A program made the translations under genes and the position numbers. 64,000 nt of DNA from Galdieria partita (taxonomy: Eukaryota; Rhodophyta; Bangiophyceae; Galdieriales; Galdieriaceae). This document shows positions 20,029 through 31,885 of the stretch, in pieces (within the stretch, counting starts at the first letter, position 1; each line of letters begins with the position of its first letter). The stretch spans positions 119,595-183,594 of the forward strand of contig BQMJ01000055.1 of assembly GCA_025991245.1 (NCBI GenBank), given 5' to 3'. Under the pieces are notes generated by a model. That model saw only the letters and a list, made by a program, of their open reading frames with translations. It was not told the DNA's origin and searched no databases.

Positions 20029-20749
20029 ATGCGTTTCACAGGAAGAGTCTTTTCATCCACTCCTTGGATGTATTCAAGAAAGTTGTGGTATCCTACAGCG
20101 CAACAAGATGAAACTTTTCTAGACTGTGCTATTGATGAAGCTCGTAAAGGTAAAACTTTATCCAATCATATTGTGAAAAGTAAAGTCAGTTTTGTGAGGT
20201 TTGTTGAGTGGTGACGGTGGACCTTTTGGTGCAGTGATAGTCTTGGATGGAAAAGTACTCGTTCAAGAACATAATCGAGTATTATCTACGAATGATCCTA
20301 CAGCTCACGCAGAAGTTGTTGCTATTCGAAAAGCTTGCCAACTATTAAAAACAAGTCAGTTACAAGGTTGCTTCCTCTATGCGTCTTGTCAAGTAAGTAT
20401 TGATGAGTGTACAAGCGATGCTTACTTTTCTTCAAGCCTTGTCCTATGTGCTTTGGTGCTATTCATTGGAGTCGTATTGCTTCTTGTCGATATGCAGCAA
20501 CGAGTAAAGATGCTGCTCAAGCTGGATTCGATGACCAACTGTTGTATGAAAAACTAGGCTGCGGTACTTGGGTAAGAGAGAGAGAATATCTTCTGCCCGT
20601 TGCCATTCAATGTGCTCGTTTAGGACGATCAACAGGAGCAAGATGCATCTTCTCCACCACAATATATGCATATCCAACATCCTCGTGCAACGGAAGCTTT
20701 TCAATTATTTGCCGACTTGTTGAAACAAAATAAAACTCGATTGTATTGA
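20029..20749 (+). CDS. Guanine/guanosine deaminase (CDA-type zinc deaminase), four exons
   Basis: Exons 20029-20149, 20199-20392, 20437-20571 and 20624-20749 (introns 49, 44 and 52 nt), 191 residues. The zinc site is HAE (77-79) in NDPTAHAEVVAIRKAC plus PCPMC (106-110). SKDAAQAGFDD downstream is specific to the GuaD group rather than tRNA or cytidine deaminases. The C-terminal HPRATEAFQLFADLL corresponds to the last helix of bacterial guanine deaminase. Bacterial GuaD acts on guanine, and the plant relative GSDA acts on guanosine; sequence alone does not decide. The first ~25 residues may be a presequence, or translation may begin at the internal Met at 14. The start overlaps the presumed promoter of the TUG gene. 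Confidence 0.88.
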
Positions 20750-20787
20750 ATAATAATCGATTGAAATAGAATGGAATCTCTCTTCTT

Positions 20788-23700
20788 TTATTGAGGACTG
20801 GAAAGATGATCACCATAATACCGAATACTTTTGCTATTATTATTACTATGATGATGGTTATTCTGTGAAGACTGTTCCATTCTATGCACAACCCATTCAT
20901 GCCAATTCCGATCAGGACAATATCGATTGGCTTGTTCTAATAAAGTTTCCATATTTCTAGTACAAATATGCGGAATAAACCATGCAAAATAAGATTCCCA
21001 AAGGAGAGATGAATCAGGAAAGCGTTCTAATCCTCTAGCCAAAGTCTCCATAGATTGGTGAACCTGTTGGCTATGATAAAGTAACTTTGATTGACTCCAG
21101 ATGAAATCCACAGTAGGAGATGACTCCTCTTCTTCTCTACCAAAAACGTTGGATGGCTTATTCCAACGATGAAGTGGACTATCGTTATTCTCTTCTGCCT
21201 TCAAAGGAATAAATAATGCAGTGCTGTGAATATTCTCCATACTCGAAACATTCTTCTCATAATCCAACAACTCACAAACCACTCTCTGTACAGGTCCTTG
21301 AAACCAATGAAGAGTATTTTCTATAGATAAAGATTCCAATCGAGAATGCAAAAGTTGCAAACACTTTTCACTCGGAACTATTCCATGTCTCAACCAAAAC
21401 AAAGTAGAAAAGCTCTTCTCCAATTTCTTTAATATATACTTTACAGAAGTGTATTCATTCGAATGCTGAAACTTACAATCCGGATCACTGCAACTGCCGT
21501 GAAGGTCATAACGACACAACTCTGTTTCCAGCTTGAGGTCATTATACCAAGTCTTCAGTTCAGAATAATCATACACAGAATGAAGCAAAGGATAACTCAA
21601 TCAGAGTCAAATGATGCTCACAAAATATATATCAAACATACCATCGAAAAGTACTCATCAAAGGCTTCAAGGCTCCACTTGTCCATGGAGAAGGAGACCA
21701 CAACTCAGAATGTGACTCACCAATATCCTTTCGGTCTTTTTCCTTGGAATGATTGTCAATAGTCTGAAATAATAATAGTAATGGTTCGGTCTCTAAAAAG
21801 CAACTACAAGTTGGGTCACCATAAGAATGTATCACAAAATCACTCATTACCTCTATCCATGAGAGACTCCATAGCTACTAAACGACGCAGCCTTTCAAAC
21901 TTGCGCTGACTTTTCTCAGCAATAGCAAAAGCACGTTTACGTCGAACCTAAAACAAATTGTTTCCATCCTATTTGTGGGAATATGGACTAGAAACTTACT
22001 TCAATCTGTTCAATCTGCTTTTCTATGGAGTATGCCTGGCTTCCATATTGTTGAATATCTAAGCGAGACTTTTTCAATAGTTCCTTTAATAACTTGATAC
22101 TTTCACGAGCAGCTTCCTCACAAGTACGTATACGAATCAATTTATTGCGTGCTTCAATCTCTTCTGTGATACTTTTGTCATGTTCTTCCCATGCTTTACA
22201 AGTTTCCCTTTCTAGCCTTTCTATCCACGCTTTGGTTTCATTCATATCAAGATCATCCAACGCTTTGGATGAAGAAACCAACTCTTTCCTTGTAGTGCAC
22301 GAAGCCTCTTGTTCTCCTATTGGGTGTTCTTCTTCATTGTGACGGGAACCGCTTTGTTCTTCTCTTGTAACTTGAGCTTCCCACATAATAGACGATGGCT
22401 GTTGTGAAGAAGTAAAAGGCTGCCAATACTGTCTTTGTTGAGACTTGATTGAAGAGTCTGCCCTATTCTCCCCTTTCTGTATATGAATATCAGTTGCTGT
22501 TTTAGGTCTCTTGTCCTTTTTCCATGTGACTCCTCTTTGCAAGTATTGCTTCTTTCGCTGTTCCAATTCTTCAACTCTTCTTCGAAGTTCTTCAAGAGTA
22601 CTCCACTTGGATTGACTTGTTCCACTCACGTGTTGTTCATCATTCTTGTTCTCTTTGTTTTGTTGGTTGGATGCATTGTTGTTAGTATTACTACTACTAC
22701 TAGAAGTATCCAATGTAATAATCAACGATGAAGAATGATTCATACCAAGAGTCGTTGGAGTATTGTTATTCGAATGAATGTTTTCTGTACGTTGTGTGGA
22801 TAACTCTTCTTGGGGTTCGCCTTGTTGACTTTGGTCTATAGAGTCATTCAAGTCCTTGACGGTATCCTTATTATCTGGAGTCTTTTCTAAACAAGAACTT
22901 TCTACGGAATTTTTTCTTTTCAAAGCCATCTTTGCCTGATTTCTCAATTGTTCCAACGTTGCCTGATTCTTGTTTTGCTCTGGGCTCTTCAAGTCCTCTT
23001 GTTGTTCTATCCTCGTATCTTCTTCTACTCCATTATTTGGGTTGCTTTCCTTGAAAGTTGTTTCCTGATTGGACTTGATTATATCTGTTTTGGACCTAGA
23101 ATGGTCTTGTTCTCCTTCCTGTTGTTGTTGTTGTTGCTTTCTATGATATATCATATTCTTAGATAAATATTTGCTATTTTGAGGTGTCGATTTCAAGTTT
23201 TGTCTCGTTTTCTTCTTTCGTGACTTCAAACTATGACTATTCCAATGGGCGACCGAATATGGCTTCCTTTCATTGTCTCCTTTCTCTATAGACATTGGGC
23301 TGTTTGAAGGCTTTGTGAAAACAGGATGCAAGGAATTATCTCTCATGGGTTGGTCACTCGAGCCACTCGTCCAAAAGGGTGTTTGTGTGCTTTGTTGTAT
23401 CCATTCCACCAACCATTGATATATTTGAGGATTTTGTAACCAATCCGAAGGCACTGGAAATCCTCTTGCGATGAGAGAGGAAATGACTTGTATTACTTGA
23501 AAGGAGTCCACAGAATGGGTATTATTGGTTCCTCTCTGTTGCTGTTGTTGTGCTATTGCCCACGGATTCCAGTCTGTCACAAAGCCAACTTGTTGCTGCT
23601 GAGCATTCCCTGTTGAATCCTCGAGCAGTGGGAACCCATACCAGTTTTCTATTTGTGGAGGGCTTCTTGTTCGTTTGGTTTGGGAGGCAGAGTGTCGCTG

Positions 23701-23808
23701 TGGAGCCTGCAACTTGTCGGCAGTGTGGCTGGGTTGTTGCACAAAGTTGAACGGTAAAGGAGAGTTTTCCTGCAATTCTCCTTCTTCCAACTCTTGAAAA
23801 CTCGTCAT
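20788..23808 (-). CDS. ZFC3H1/Red1-like zinc-finger protein
   Basis: Exons 22000-23808, 21851-21947, 21642-21792 and 20788-21595 (introns 52, 58 and 46 nt), 954 residues. The N-terminus has ELEEGELQ, an acidic motif usual in this family. A long Gln/Ser/Asn-rich disordered region follows, with short coiled coils (LEELRRRVEELEQRKKQYL). The decisive part is ELCRYDLHGSCSDPDCKFQH, the single C-x8-C-x5-C-x3-H finger of the zf-C3H1 family. It is preceded by YPLLHSVYDYSEL. The last ~200 residues contain TPR/HAT-like helices (LARGLERFPDSSLLWESYFAWF). Metazoan ZFC3H1 (PAXT) and fission-yeast Red1 bridge MTR4-type helicase to poly(A) RNA for nuclear exosome decay. Red1 is the better length match. It ends 38 bp from the convergent deaminase gene. 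Confidence 0.72.
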
Positions 23809-25860
23809 GTGAAGACAACGAATGGATTCCTTTTCAAGCCAATGTGACGACAACTCGTCTCGACAAAATCATTTCCACACCGTCCCTCTCGTAGAGATTC
23901 GTCTCTTTCCATAATTGTTCAGCTTTTCAAACTAGTCTATTGAAAACATCCCATTCTACAGGACCTAATCATTCTTGTCAAGCATATCTCAACACGAGCA
24001 GCCGCTATAAAAGCAAATGGAGATAGTATTCCAGATGATGACAGTCCTATCATAATGAAACTATCAACTGCAGTCATCACAGGATCATAGCTTAAACAGA
24101 CAATCACACATGTGAATAGAGTCATTTCTTGCATCTTCAGTTGGACTGAATACAAAGGTTTGAGAAATAGGATCCAAGTATCTATGCCAACTTTTCATTA
24201 TCTCTCAGCCAGAATTGCAAAGTTTTGTATCTCTTTTCAGCCGCATTCGGAGATAGTCTTGCGAATAACTCTTTTGAGACTTGGCATCTACAGTTGCTCC
24301 AACAAAAAACGAGGAGGTCGGTCACATATCCCAAGTTGTTGAGCCAGAGTCCCTTATTCCTACCAACTCTCCGTGCACAGATATTATCCTCAAGTATGCC
24401 AATCAGTGAACTTTTGTAAATGCTGCTTCAACCATTCCTTTGAAGAAACTTGCGCAACCCAATATTGGCTTGAGTTTGCTCAACCAAGTCTTGTTGGAAC
24501 TTCAAGTGCAAACGTTTTTCTGTTTAGGAAACAGTGACATCAATCGATGAAGAGAAAGGTCTGTGCAACACTTTCGACAAGTAGAAAACAATGAATGGGC
24601 TGAAAAGTTCCTGTGCAAAGCACGATACGCAATTTTAGTGAAGAAAAGTATTCCAATCGATGGTTGTCAAAGTTATCGTTCAATTCGTTTGTTCCCTGCC
24701 TCTTCTTTCCACGCTGTCTTTCAGCTTCCAAGAGATTCATTGAAGAATGTCTCACAGCATACTGAAAATGAAACTCTCCTCGACTTGCCAATTCAACATG
24801 AAGAATTTTTCAAAATTCCTTACTGTAACCTTTGGCAATCGGAACCACGTTCGACTCTTTTTGAGAAACATTTTCATTTTCCAAATAATTCATATTGTCA
24901 ACAACAACATTGATACTGTCAGCTTGTTTATCCATCCATCCTGTTCATGATTTTCTTTGCCAATCAATCCAATCATGCAACATGCTTGTCCATTTGAAAT
25001 ACGACATACGAATTGCGAAAAGTTTCAGCAGAAAAATAGAAATATTTGTTATGAGAAACTTCTCAACACTTTTGGGCTCATCTATTGCTCTCGAATTGGT
25101 GATTGTGAACAGTGTAAGAAACAGTATTTTTCATCACCAAGCATGCAAAGACTCCACAAATAGAATACTCTATAGCGACTCATTCTACAAGTATACCTTG
25201 AAAATATCGAAAGAGATTTATGCCGAGAGTCAACTCTACAAAGACTTGATGAAAAGAGCAAAGATGCTCGTTGAGCTATATTGGATACAACGGCAGTGAA
25301 TCAAGTTGCATTTGGGGAAATGAATGAACCTCGCAAAAGGCTATTTCGTCTTGAGCCCATCTCCATTGCACTTGAAATGTTTGTTACTTTGATTTTCACA
25401 CAATGAGTGGAACGTAGCCATGTGTTGACTGCGTCATCATACTAGACAAGATTTATTTACGACGTTCATTTATCCACAAAACGGCTCTGTTGATCACAGT
25501 TATCGTTGTAAATTGCAAGGTCAATGAAATAGAAACAGAAAAATCAAATTGTTTCCTGTAAGAAATATATTTGACTTCAATTAGCTCACGAATATTAAAT
25601 ATGAAGATTCCAAATCTGCTCAAACCACAGCAAGTCTTTGCAACTATGTTATTTTGATAATGCACAGGGAAGCACTATCAAAATCAACTTGATTGGTTTT
25701 CTCTAGATTGTTTGACAAGTTTTATAGGAATGTACGGGGCATTGGAGTGAAAGATCAAGAGATGTACTTTCTCTTGTTTTTCATAATAGCATATTATATC
25801 CTGTTGTGCACTCAATATGATCCATCGATATAAATACTCTTAAAGATTCTTATCAAGTAC
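23809..25860. other. Gene-poor stretch with scattered ORF remnants
   Basis: About 2 kb without a recognisable gene, immediately after the last housekeeping gene. Open frames of 60-130 codons occur on the + strand between ~24.1 and 25.3 kb, in shifting frames. They lack clear splice joins and resemble no family I know. This looks like decayed coding sequence, source unidentified. Confidence 0.4.
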
Positions 25861-25977
25861 GTACGGCCATACTAGTGGCACATGCGCCTGAACCCATTTC
25901 GAATTCAGAAGCTAAGCGCCCTCAGGCTTGGTTAGTACTGAGGTGAGGGATCACTCGGGAACCCCAAGTGCCGTACG
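25861..25977 (+). rRNA. 5S ribosomal RNA
   Basis: About 117 bases with the eukaryotic 5S layout. The ends pair (GTACGGC with GCCGTAC). Near 25902-25915 lies the loop region GAATTCAGAAGCTAAGC, the internal box A. Box C is GGTTAGTACTGAGGTGAGGG at about 25930-25949. The 3' half continues GATCACTCGGGAACCCC, matching helices IV and V. A short T run (CGTTTTA) follows as a Pol III terminator. It is a single copy in this window, not an array, and sits between the housekeeping genes and the subtelomeric cluster. Confidence 0.93.
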
Positions 25978-26299
25978 TTTTATACTCTTACTTTTTGGTT
26001 ACAAAAGTCAATGAGGAAGCTACTCTATCTTTGTAGGAATATTTGCTATTCTAGAATAGAAAGGTAACTTTTATCTGGTAAAGGAGGATGGATCACAAAT
26101 TACGAGTGCAACAAGTTGAACTCCATAATTGTCTTTGGATGAAACGACTCTTAAGGATTCATTAAAAGTTATTCACGAATTGTAACCTTAACATTGTAGT
26201 ATCCATTTTTTCTTGTCACAGGTTTTGTATCAACATATACTACATCCGATAGGATTCATCCAATATGAAGGGTTCAAGTGACTCTCGAGATAGAATTCA

Positions 26300-28340
26300 G
26301 GGTGTGCAGCTTATGGAGACAATACCAGAATAGAAACAAAGCAGTTCACTGGCTCCTGGAAAACTTTGGAATCTGCAAAGACTTTTCAAAGGGTAGACCA
26401 GAATGGTGAATTCTTAAACGTCTTCCAAGTGCCTCGCTGACAAACTTTCACGTTTTCAGGAAATTCTGTGAAAAAAGCATATTCGGTGTGAGAGAAAAGT
26501 ATATTCGTTGTGGCTGGGCTTGCTAACCAGTGGATGGTGGAACTATCCCTTGATAGATAGTAGTGTCCCTATCGACTTTCTCAACTGTTTTGAGACCGAA
26601 ATGTTTGGAACAGATAATCTTTCCCTTCAGAATCTTATTGAGAAGGTTGACTTTGAGATGCCATCATCTTGTGAAAGCAATGTCAAACCAACCAGTGGCA
26701 ATGACACTCAAATCCTTTCATTGAGGGAAAAGTGTTGAACTCTGCCATTTTGGACTTTATTTGGGTTGGTTTGCTTAGTACTTTGGAGGAATAAATGTTT
26801 TATGCCAAAAGTACCCAGAAGAAGTTGCTATGGCTAAGCTTTATCTTTCTGTTATCAAATACCTCAACAAAGATCGATTGGAACAATTTGGCTGGAAGTA
26901 TGCTTTTGTAGAGTTTGTAAAAGGTTTCAAATTTCAGAGAATGTCTTTGTTGGACTTTAGAATAACAAAGGAAAGCAGAGACTGTCAAAGACTGCATCGA
27001 AATTGTTGTGAGGGCTCCAAATTTTGCTTATTATGGATGAGCATAATAAAATTTTTAGAAATGTTACGAAGGAGTATACATTTACATTTACTTAGAAAAC
27101 TCTTCATGAATTATGTCATTTCTTGACGCTTAGAGTATTGAATCTTCCAAGGGTAATTTTAGCTTGATATTATTCTTCAATATCCTTTTTTCTCATTGTA
27201 ATCTTCATAGCACCTTATGGGGTTGTTTTACTTCACACGTTTGAAGATTCACTCCCAATGGTTGGTGAATTGCTTGATCTTCCATTCACTGAACATGAAA
27301 GTGACGAAGAATTTGCAGAGTTTGAAAGGCAGCCTGAGTATCCTGCTTGACTGACAGAGATCGTGAAGCTGTCATGTCATAGATGGGAAAAGTAACCAAG
27401 ACAAATAGAATATTTCATTGAAAATATTCATCCTGTGACTTTAAGAAGTTGGTAAAAATTTATGTTTCGAAATTTATGAGAGAAGCAAGTCGAAAACATA
27501 TTGGTTGTATCGAGAGTTTCAATGAACGAGATTGTAAATCTTTCTTTAAAGAATTATCAGCTTTACTCTTTCATAAAGGCAAAATTTTATCCTACAAACT
27601 GCATATCGTGACAAGATTCTTGTTGTTGTTCTGGAAGACGAACCTTGAAGGTTTTACATCTTCCAACAGAGGATGTCATATTGGAGTCTTGGCTAAAGTA
27701 TTATGGAGGGTAAATTAGGATATATGATCGATCAATATCGCAAACGTTTGGGAGCATTGAAAGGGAGGTTATATGAAAAGTTACTTTTTTGTTCTCTATC
27801 AAAATCTATTGTAGCTCCATGGTGTCCGGGATATCAAATGAAATATTCGTTTTCACTCCATTCAGGTGATCTTCGATATTTCGATGGTACTTTGATTCAC
27901 TCTATGATTGATTGGATGACAAATGAGTTGTGGTGATATATGCCATCCAACTTTGCTCGATGGGATTTTATCTATTACAAAAACTTGCCTCGTGAAGAAT
28001 GGTCCATATGGTTTTTTCAATGATCGATAGCTTCGTTTTCAGATCATAATTACGGTAGCCCTCGTATTGAACACGATTTTGAAGAAAGTGAGTGTCGAAT
28101 TTCACAACTTTTGAATGCTATTCGAGGCCCAGCTCTCAAAGTTATCAAATTGAATGAATGGCCTTGAAGATGAGAAATTCTCAAAAAGAAGAAAGTTGCT
28201 TCAAAACTTTCAAGAGTAGTAGTGAGAGATCCGAACGGTATAGATTGCTCGGACAGAGTTCGTTTTATATATGTTTCTCCATACAAATCTCCAAAGGAAG
28301 TGGATGCTAGTCTGTCGTCTATCTACTTTATTGAATGATC
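26300..28340 (+). pseudogene. Decayed type-II NTPase-nuclease (CR-like) gene
   Basis: No long frame survives, but pieces in all three + frames line up in order with the intact type-II gene at 38.4-40.6 kb. At about 27.23-27.35 kb, FEDSLPMVGE and EEFAEFERQPEYP parallel FGDTFPSGYG and QEFDLWQDLPDYP of the intact gene. At about 28.21-28.34 kb, VVVRDPNGIDCSDRVRFIYV and SPYKSPKE parallel the C-terminal DFRLLDSKGVDWRHCISIVYV and TPLPFKEA. Several stops and frameshifts lie between. Left boundary is approximate. It is inferred to be an old duplicate that no longer encodes a full protein. Confidence 0.6.
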
Positions 28341-29310
28341 ACCTGGTTGATTGCATTTGTAACTGTGATTTTCCCAATGAGCCATAGCTAAAATATTTTT
28401 CTTAAAGTTTGATATTCTTTAGATTTATTTTTCAAACTGATAGCTTAGTTTAACAATCCAAAACAAATGTAAGAATTAATTTCAAACGTGACTATTGCAA
28501 AGTTCTGTAACGTTGCTTATATTGGATCATTTTCAATGCACAATTGGAAATTCATAGGATACTCATTACATCAAGCATCCACCTCAAGTTTTTCAATGAA
28601 CATTTTTGCAAATGGCAAGGAGTCATCTCTTTTGTCAGCAGATTGATATACTCAATTGTCCACTTCAATCAACTTTGGCAACAGTAATGAATGTCCAACT
28701 CTTAGAAAGGCCAAAAATTGACTACTTCCGATGACAAAGAAGTGACTCCAATATATTTCTTTTCGTGTGAGAAAAGGAGCTGGATTCAAGTATTTCATTT
28801 TTTGCAGTCTGAAACTTTCTACGGTAGTAAATGTCGAGGAGTCATGGGTCTTCTGTGAAAATGCACGATTCGTACGTAATGTTATAATTTCATTGTCGTC
28901 TGCAAAGGAGAGTGTACTGTCTGCTGTACATTTGCTGGCTGTTCGTTCTTTATAGTGTTTCTATAGATTCTTGTTGTATAGGAAAGAACGATAATTTTAC
29001 TAGTGTTTGAATGATGCAAATTTAAAACGATAATATTTCAAGATTACTCAACATTGGCTTTCGACAAGTAATGAACGACGAATTGTAGAGTTCGATTCAC
29101 CATAAAGTAGAGTATCAAAGTTATTGACTGTTGTTCGCAAATTCATCAGCTCGTAATGCTGCTAGTATATAGAAGAGATGATCTTCGTGTACTCGAATGA
29201 CTCTCAGTCATTTTTCATCGACCTTGCTTTGATTATTTCCAACAACACTATGCAACAGAGTCGCATATCGACCAGCATACTCTTCAGGAATCAATGCATT
29301 TTCGATTAAG
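28341..29310. other. Intergenic region, nothing recognised
   Basis: About 1 kb of AT-rich sequence between two decayed NTPase-nuclease copies. Only short open frames are present. I see no repeat, RNA gene or conserved motif in it. Confidence 0.4.
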
Positions 29311-29317
29311 AACTTTT

Positions 29318-31620
29318 TCAAAGTCTACAAAAGGATTGTGTTGGTACATGCATACTATGTCCAATATTCACAACTGCCATTGGTGTTGGCTCTCTTCCAG
29401 CGTTAAAAGAAACTTGCTGTAGTGAGCTCGGAGCAGAAATAGATGATTCTCCTCTCGTATCTTCCATTTGCATATCCATACTTGGACGAATATTCCTTTT
29501 TTCCATCATTCCACTGTTTCTTTCAGATTCTTCAAATGTCAAATGGAATACGTCTTAATAAATCTACAAAAGAATTGCTCAAAGAATCAGACAGTGGTTC
29601 CAGTTGTTCCAACCATCCAGGATTGTCTGCAAACACTCTTTCAAGATCTTCACTAGCCTTGCGACCTAAAAAAGTTCGCAAAGATGTAGTTGAACATACA
29701 ACAACTTGACAATGAGGAGGTATCCAAAGCCACTCTTCTCGTATATTCTGTGGTTGTCTCTCAAAGTTGATCGAACTGTAAACAATATGATTATTATTGT
29801 CTTCATAATCAACTCCACTATTCAATATTCAGTTCTGATAATCACTAAATTGTCTGGAAACTTCTTCAGTATACTTGTTGCTTACAATCAACAGAATGGC
29901 TGTTAAATTATTCTGTTCCAATTCGAGCTGTGACGCCACTGGATGTAAAAATTTAGCAACTTCTGCCTTAATCATTGAACGTCCAACACCAGAACTTGAA
30001 AACATTTCAATGCAATACCTATCAAATATACTCTGTCTTTAGTGGTTTCAGTCTCCATAGGTGTCTGCTCTGAAGAAGATTCATCTTGAATAACAAGGAC
30101 AGAATTGTCTTTCATATCTGCTACTCGAATAAGAACATCAGGTCTGTCGAATGAAACCAAATATTCGATCTTTTGATAAATACATTTCGAAAAATAGTTT
30201 CCAAGTGTGAAAAGTTTCTTCGCTACAAGTATTGGTTCCAATCACTGTCGAAGCAAATGCTGAAACATACTTGAGAATAGGATCCACCTTGAAGCTGCTA
30301 ACGGTTTACTAGATTCTATTGATATCTGTTCTATAAGACTATGTCGAAATATACTCAATTCTCCTAGTTTGGAACAGAAACACCTTCAAACATAAAGAGT
30401 AAATATAGTCGCACATTTGAAACTACCACTTGTCGACGAAAACGAAATTCAAATAAAACGAATAGGAGTGAATTTTCGATAGCAACTTTTGATGTCCTTC
30501 AAAACAGTCTTTCGACAGACCAACTTGAACAATGTTTCTCCAGCTTGGCTAAGAATTGTTTGTACGTCTTTGTCTTGTTCATTGCTCAAACAGTTCAGAT
30601 AACAAAAACCAAAATTTTTCGCAATATCCAAAACATTATTCAGAATGACTCAAAAGTATTGAACGGAGTATCTCTCATTGGAATATAAAATTCTAAAATA
30701 ATGACAAAAAGCATAGAAGAAACAGAAATCCTTGATTCTGTTATCATACGAGAGAGAGAGAGAGAGAGAGAGTTACTGCCAGATAACGACTTGGAATCAT
30801 TTTCTCCATTTTCCTTTCTTATTTCAACCTCTGAAAGATAACAAAAACTATTCCAACTTTCACATCTATCAATCAATAATATACTAACGAATACAATTGC
30901 ATACACTTGTTTGAAGAACCAATAGTGTCCTTTACAATGAATAGGAAAAGTACTTTTAAAACTGACTAGTTACTGTACTCCATATTTGGTATCGAATACT
31001 TTACAGTTTCTTCAGAAAAAGGATGCCAAACGAAGAAAATTAAACATCCTTCGGGAAAGACATGACATCTTCTTGTCTACTAGTTGTCGAGTCTGATCTA
31101 CCTGCGGAAATAAAAAGTAAAGGCACAGCTAAAAAGTTCAATAAAACTCCTAAAAAGGAACGATAAACATTAAACATTCTAATGACTGTGTCAGGCTTTA
31201 TCCAATCTAAAACTTTCTCAGTTTTAATGTTCCAAATTTCGTCAATAAACAAATACAAATAAAGTTTCTTTAGGACTTTTAATCTATTTGAAGCCATTCT
31301 TCTGGACAAAGTAAAAACTTGAGGAAATCAGGGCCAACTGGAAATCTACCAAGTGCTTCATTGCCCATCCATTCTAAAAGTATAGTCTGAAAGCGAATCC
31401 CGTGAGGAACTTGGAGAGAATTGAACACTATATATAAAGTCCCGTTTAGTAGAGCATCTAGAGAAATTTTCCTATTTTCTCTCCTATTCCAATCTCAGAA
31501 TGACCAACCCATTTTCAAAAGTTGCAAACGTTTGGAGGTGTTGGCCAATCGTGCTTTCCACTCCCACGCATTCGGAATGCGTAAGGCCAAGTTGGTTATT
31601 CCACACTAGATAAGCTTTTC
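29318..31620 (-). pseudogene. Decayed or intron-broken type-I NTPase-nuclease (CR-like) gene
   Basis: Minus-strand fragments fall in the order of the intact type-I protein. Near 31.2 kb is LYLYLFIDEIWNI (Walker B region), followed by a hydrophobic AVPLLFISAGRSDS, matching the sensor strand FFIVVGKS. Near 30.1 kb is RPDVLIRV, then YLIGIALKC, matching SPDIMFKL and VGVACKG of the nuclease core. Near 29.7 kb is WIPPHCQVVV with SEDLERVFADNP, matching IPPNCELVIL and NGLERAFSTSD. The fragments lie in different frames separated by stops. Introns could explain some breaks, so a surviving gene is not excluded. A GA dinucleotide run at ~30750-30772 lies within it. Confidence 0.6.
30750..30772. repeat. 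GA dinucleotide microsatellite
   Basis: About 11 uninterrupted GA units inside the decayed type-I copy. A simple repeat in what would be the middle of the coding region agrees with loss of function. Confidence 0.9.
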
Positions 31621-31885
31621 ATGTCTCACAAACTTAAAAAGCATTCAGATCTTACAACTTCCGAGCTCTCAGTTGACAAGGGAATATTTGATCCTTCCAG
31701 TATGAATGCCTTTCAATCTTTCAATATTGCTACCCATGTCCAAACAGCGCAAATGTTTTGTAACGATTATCCTCCATAAACGACAAGCTATTGTTCTATT
31801 TTGAGTCTAATCTGAATACTTGTTGTACTAAGAAAGTAACGCAATTAGCACAACAAATTCGCTGCTAATTTTATTTTGGGCGACG

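Noticed and set aside
24112-25299. Series of 60-130 codon frames as one multi-exon gene
   Set aside because: No consistent GT-AG joins and no family resemblance; treated as eroded sequence.
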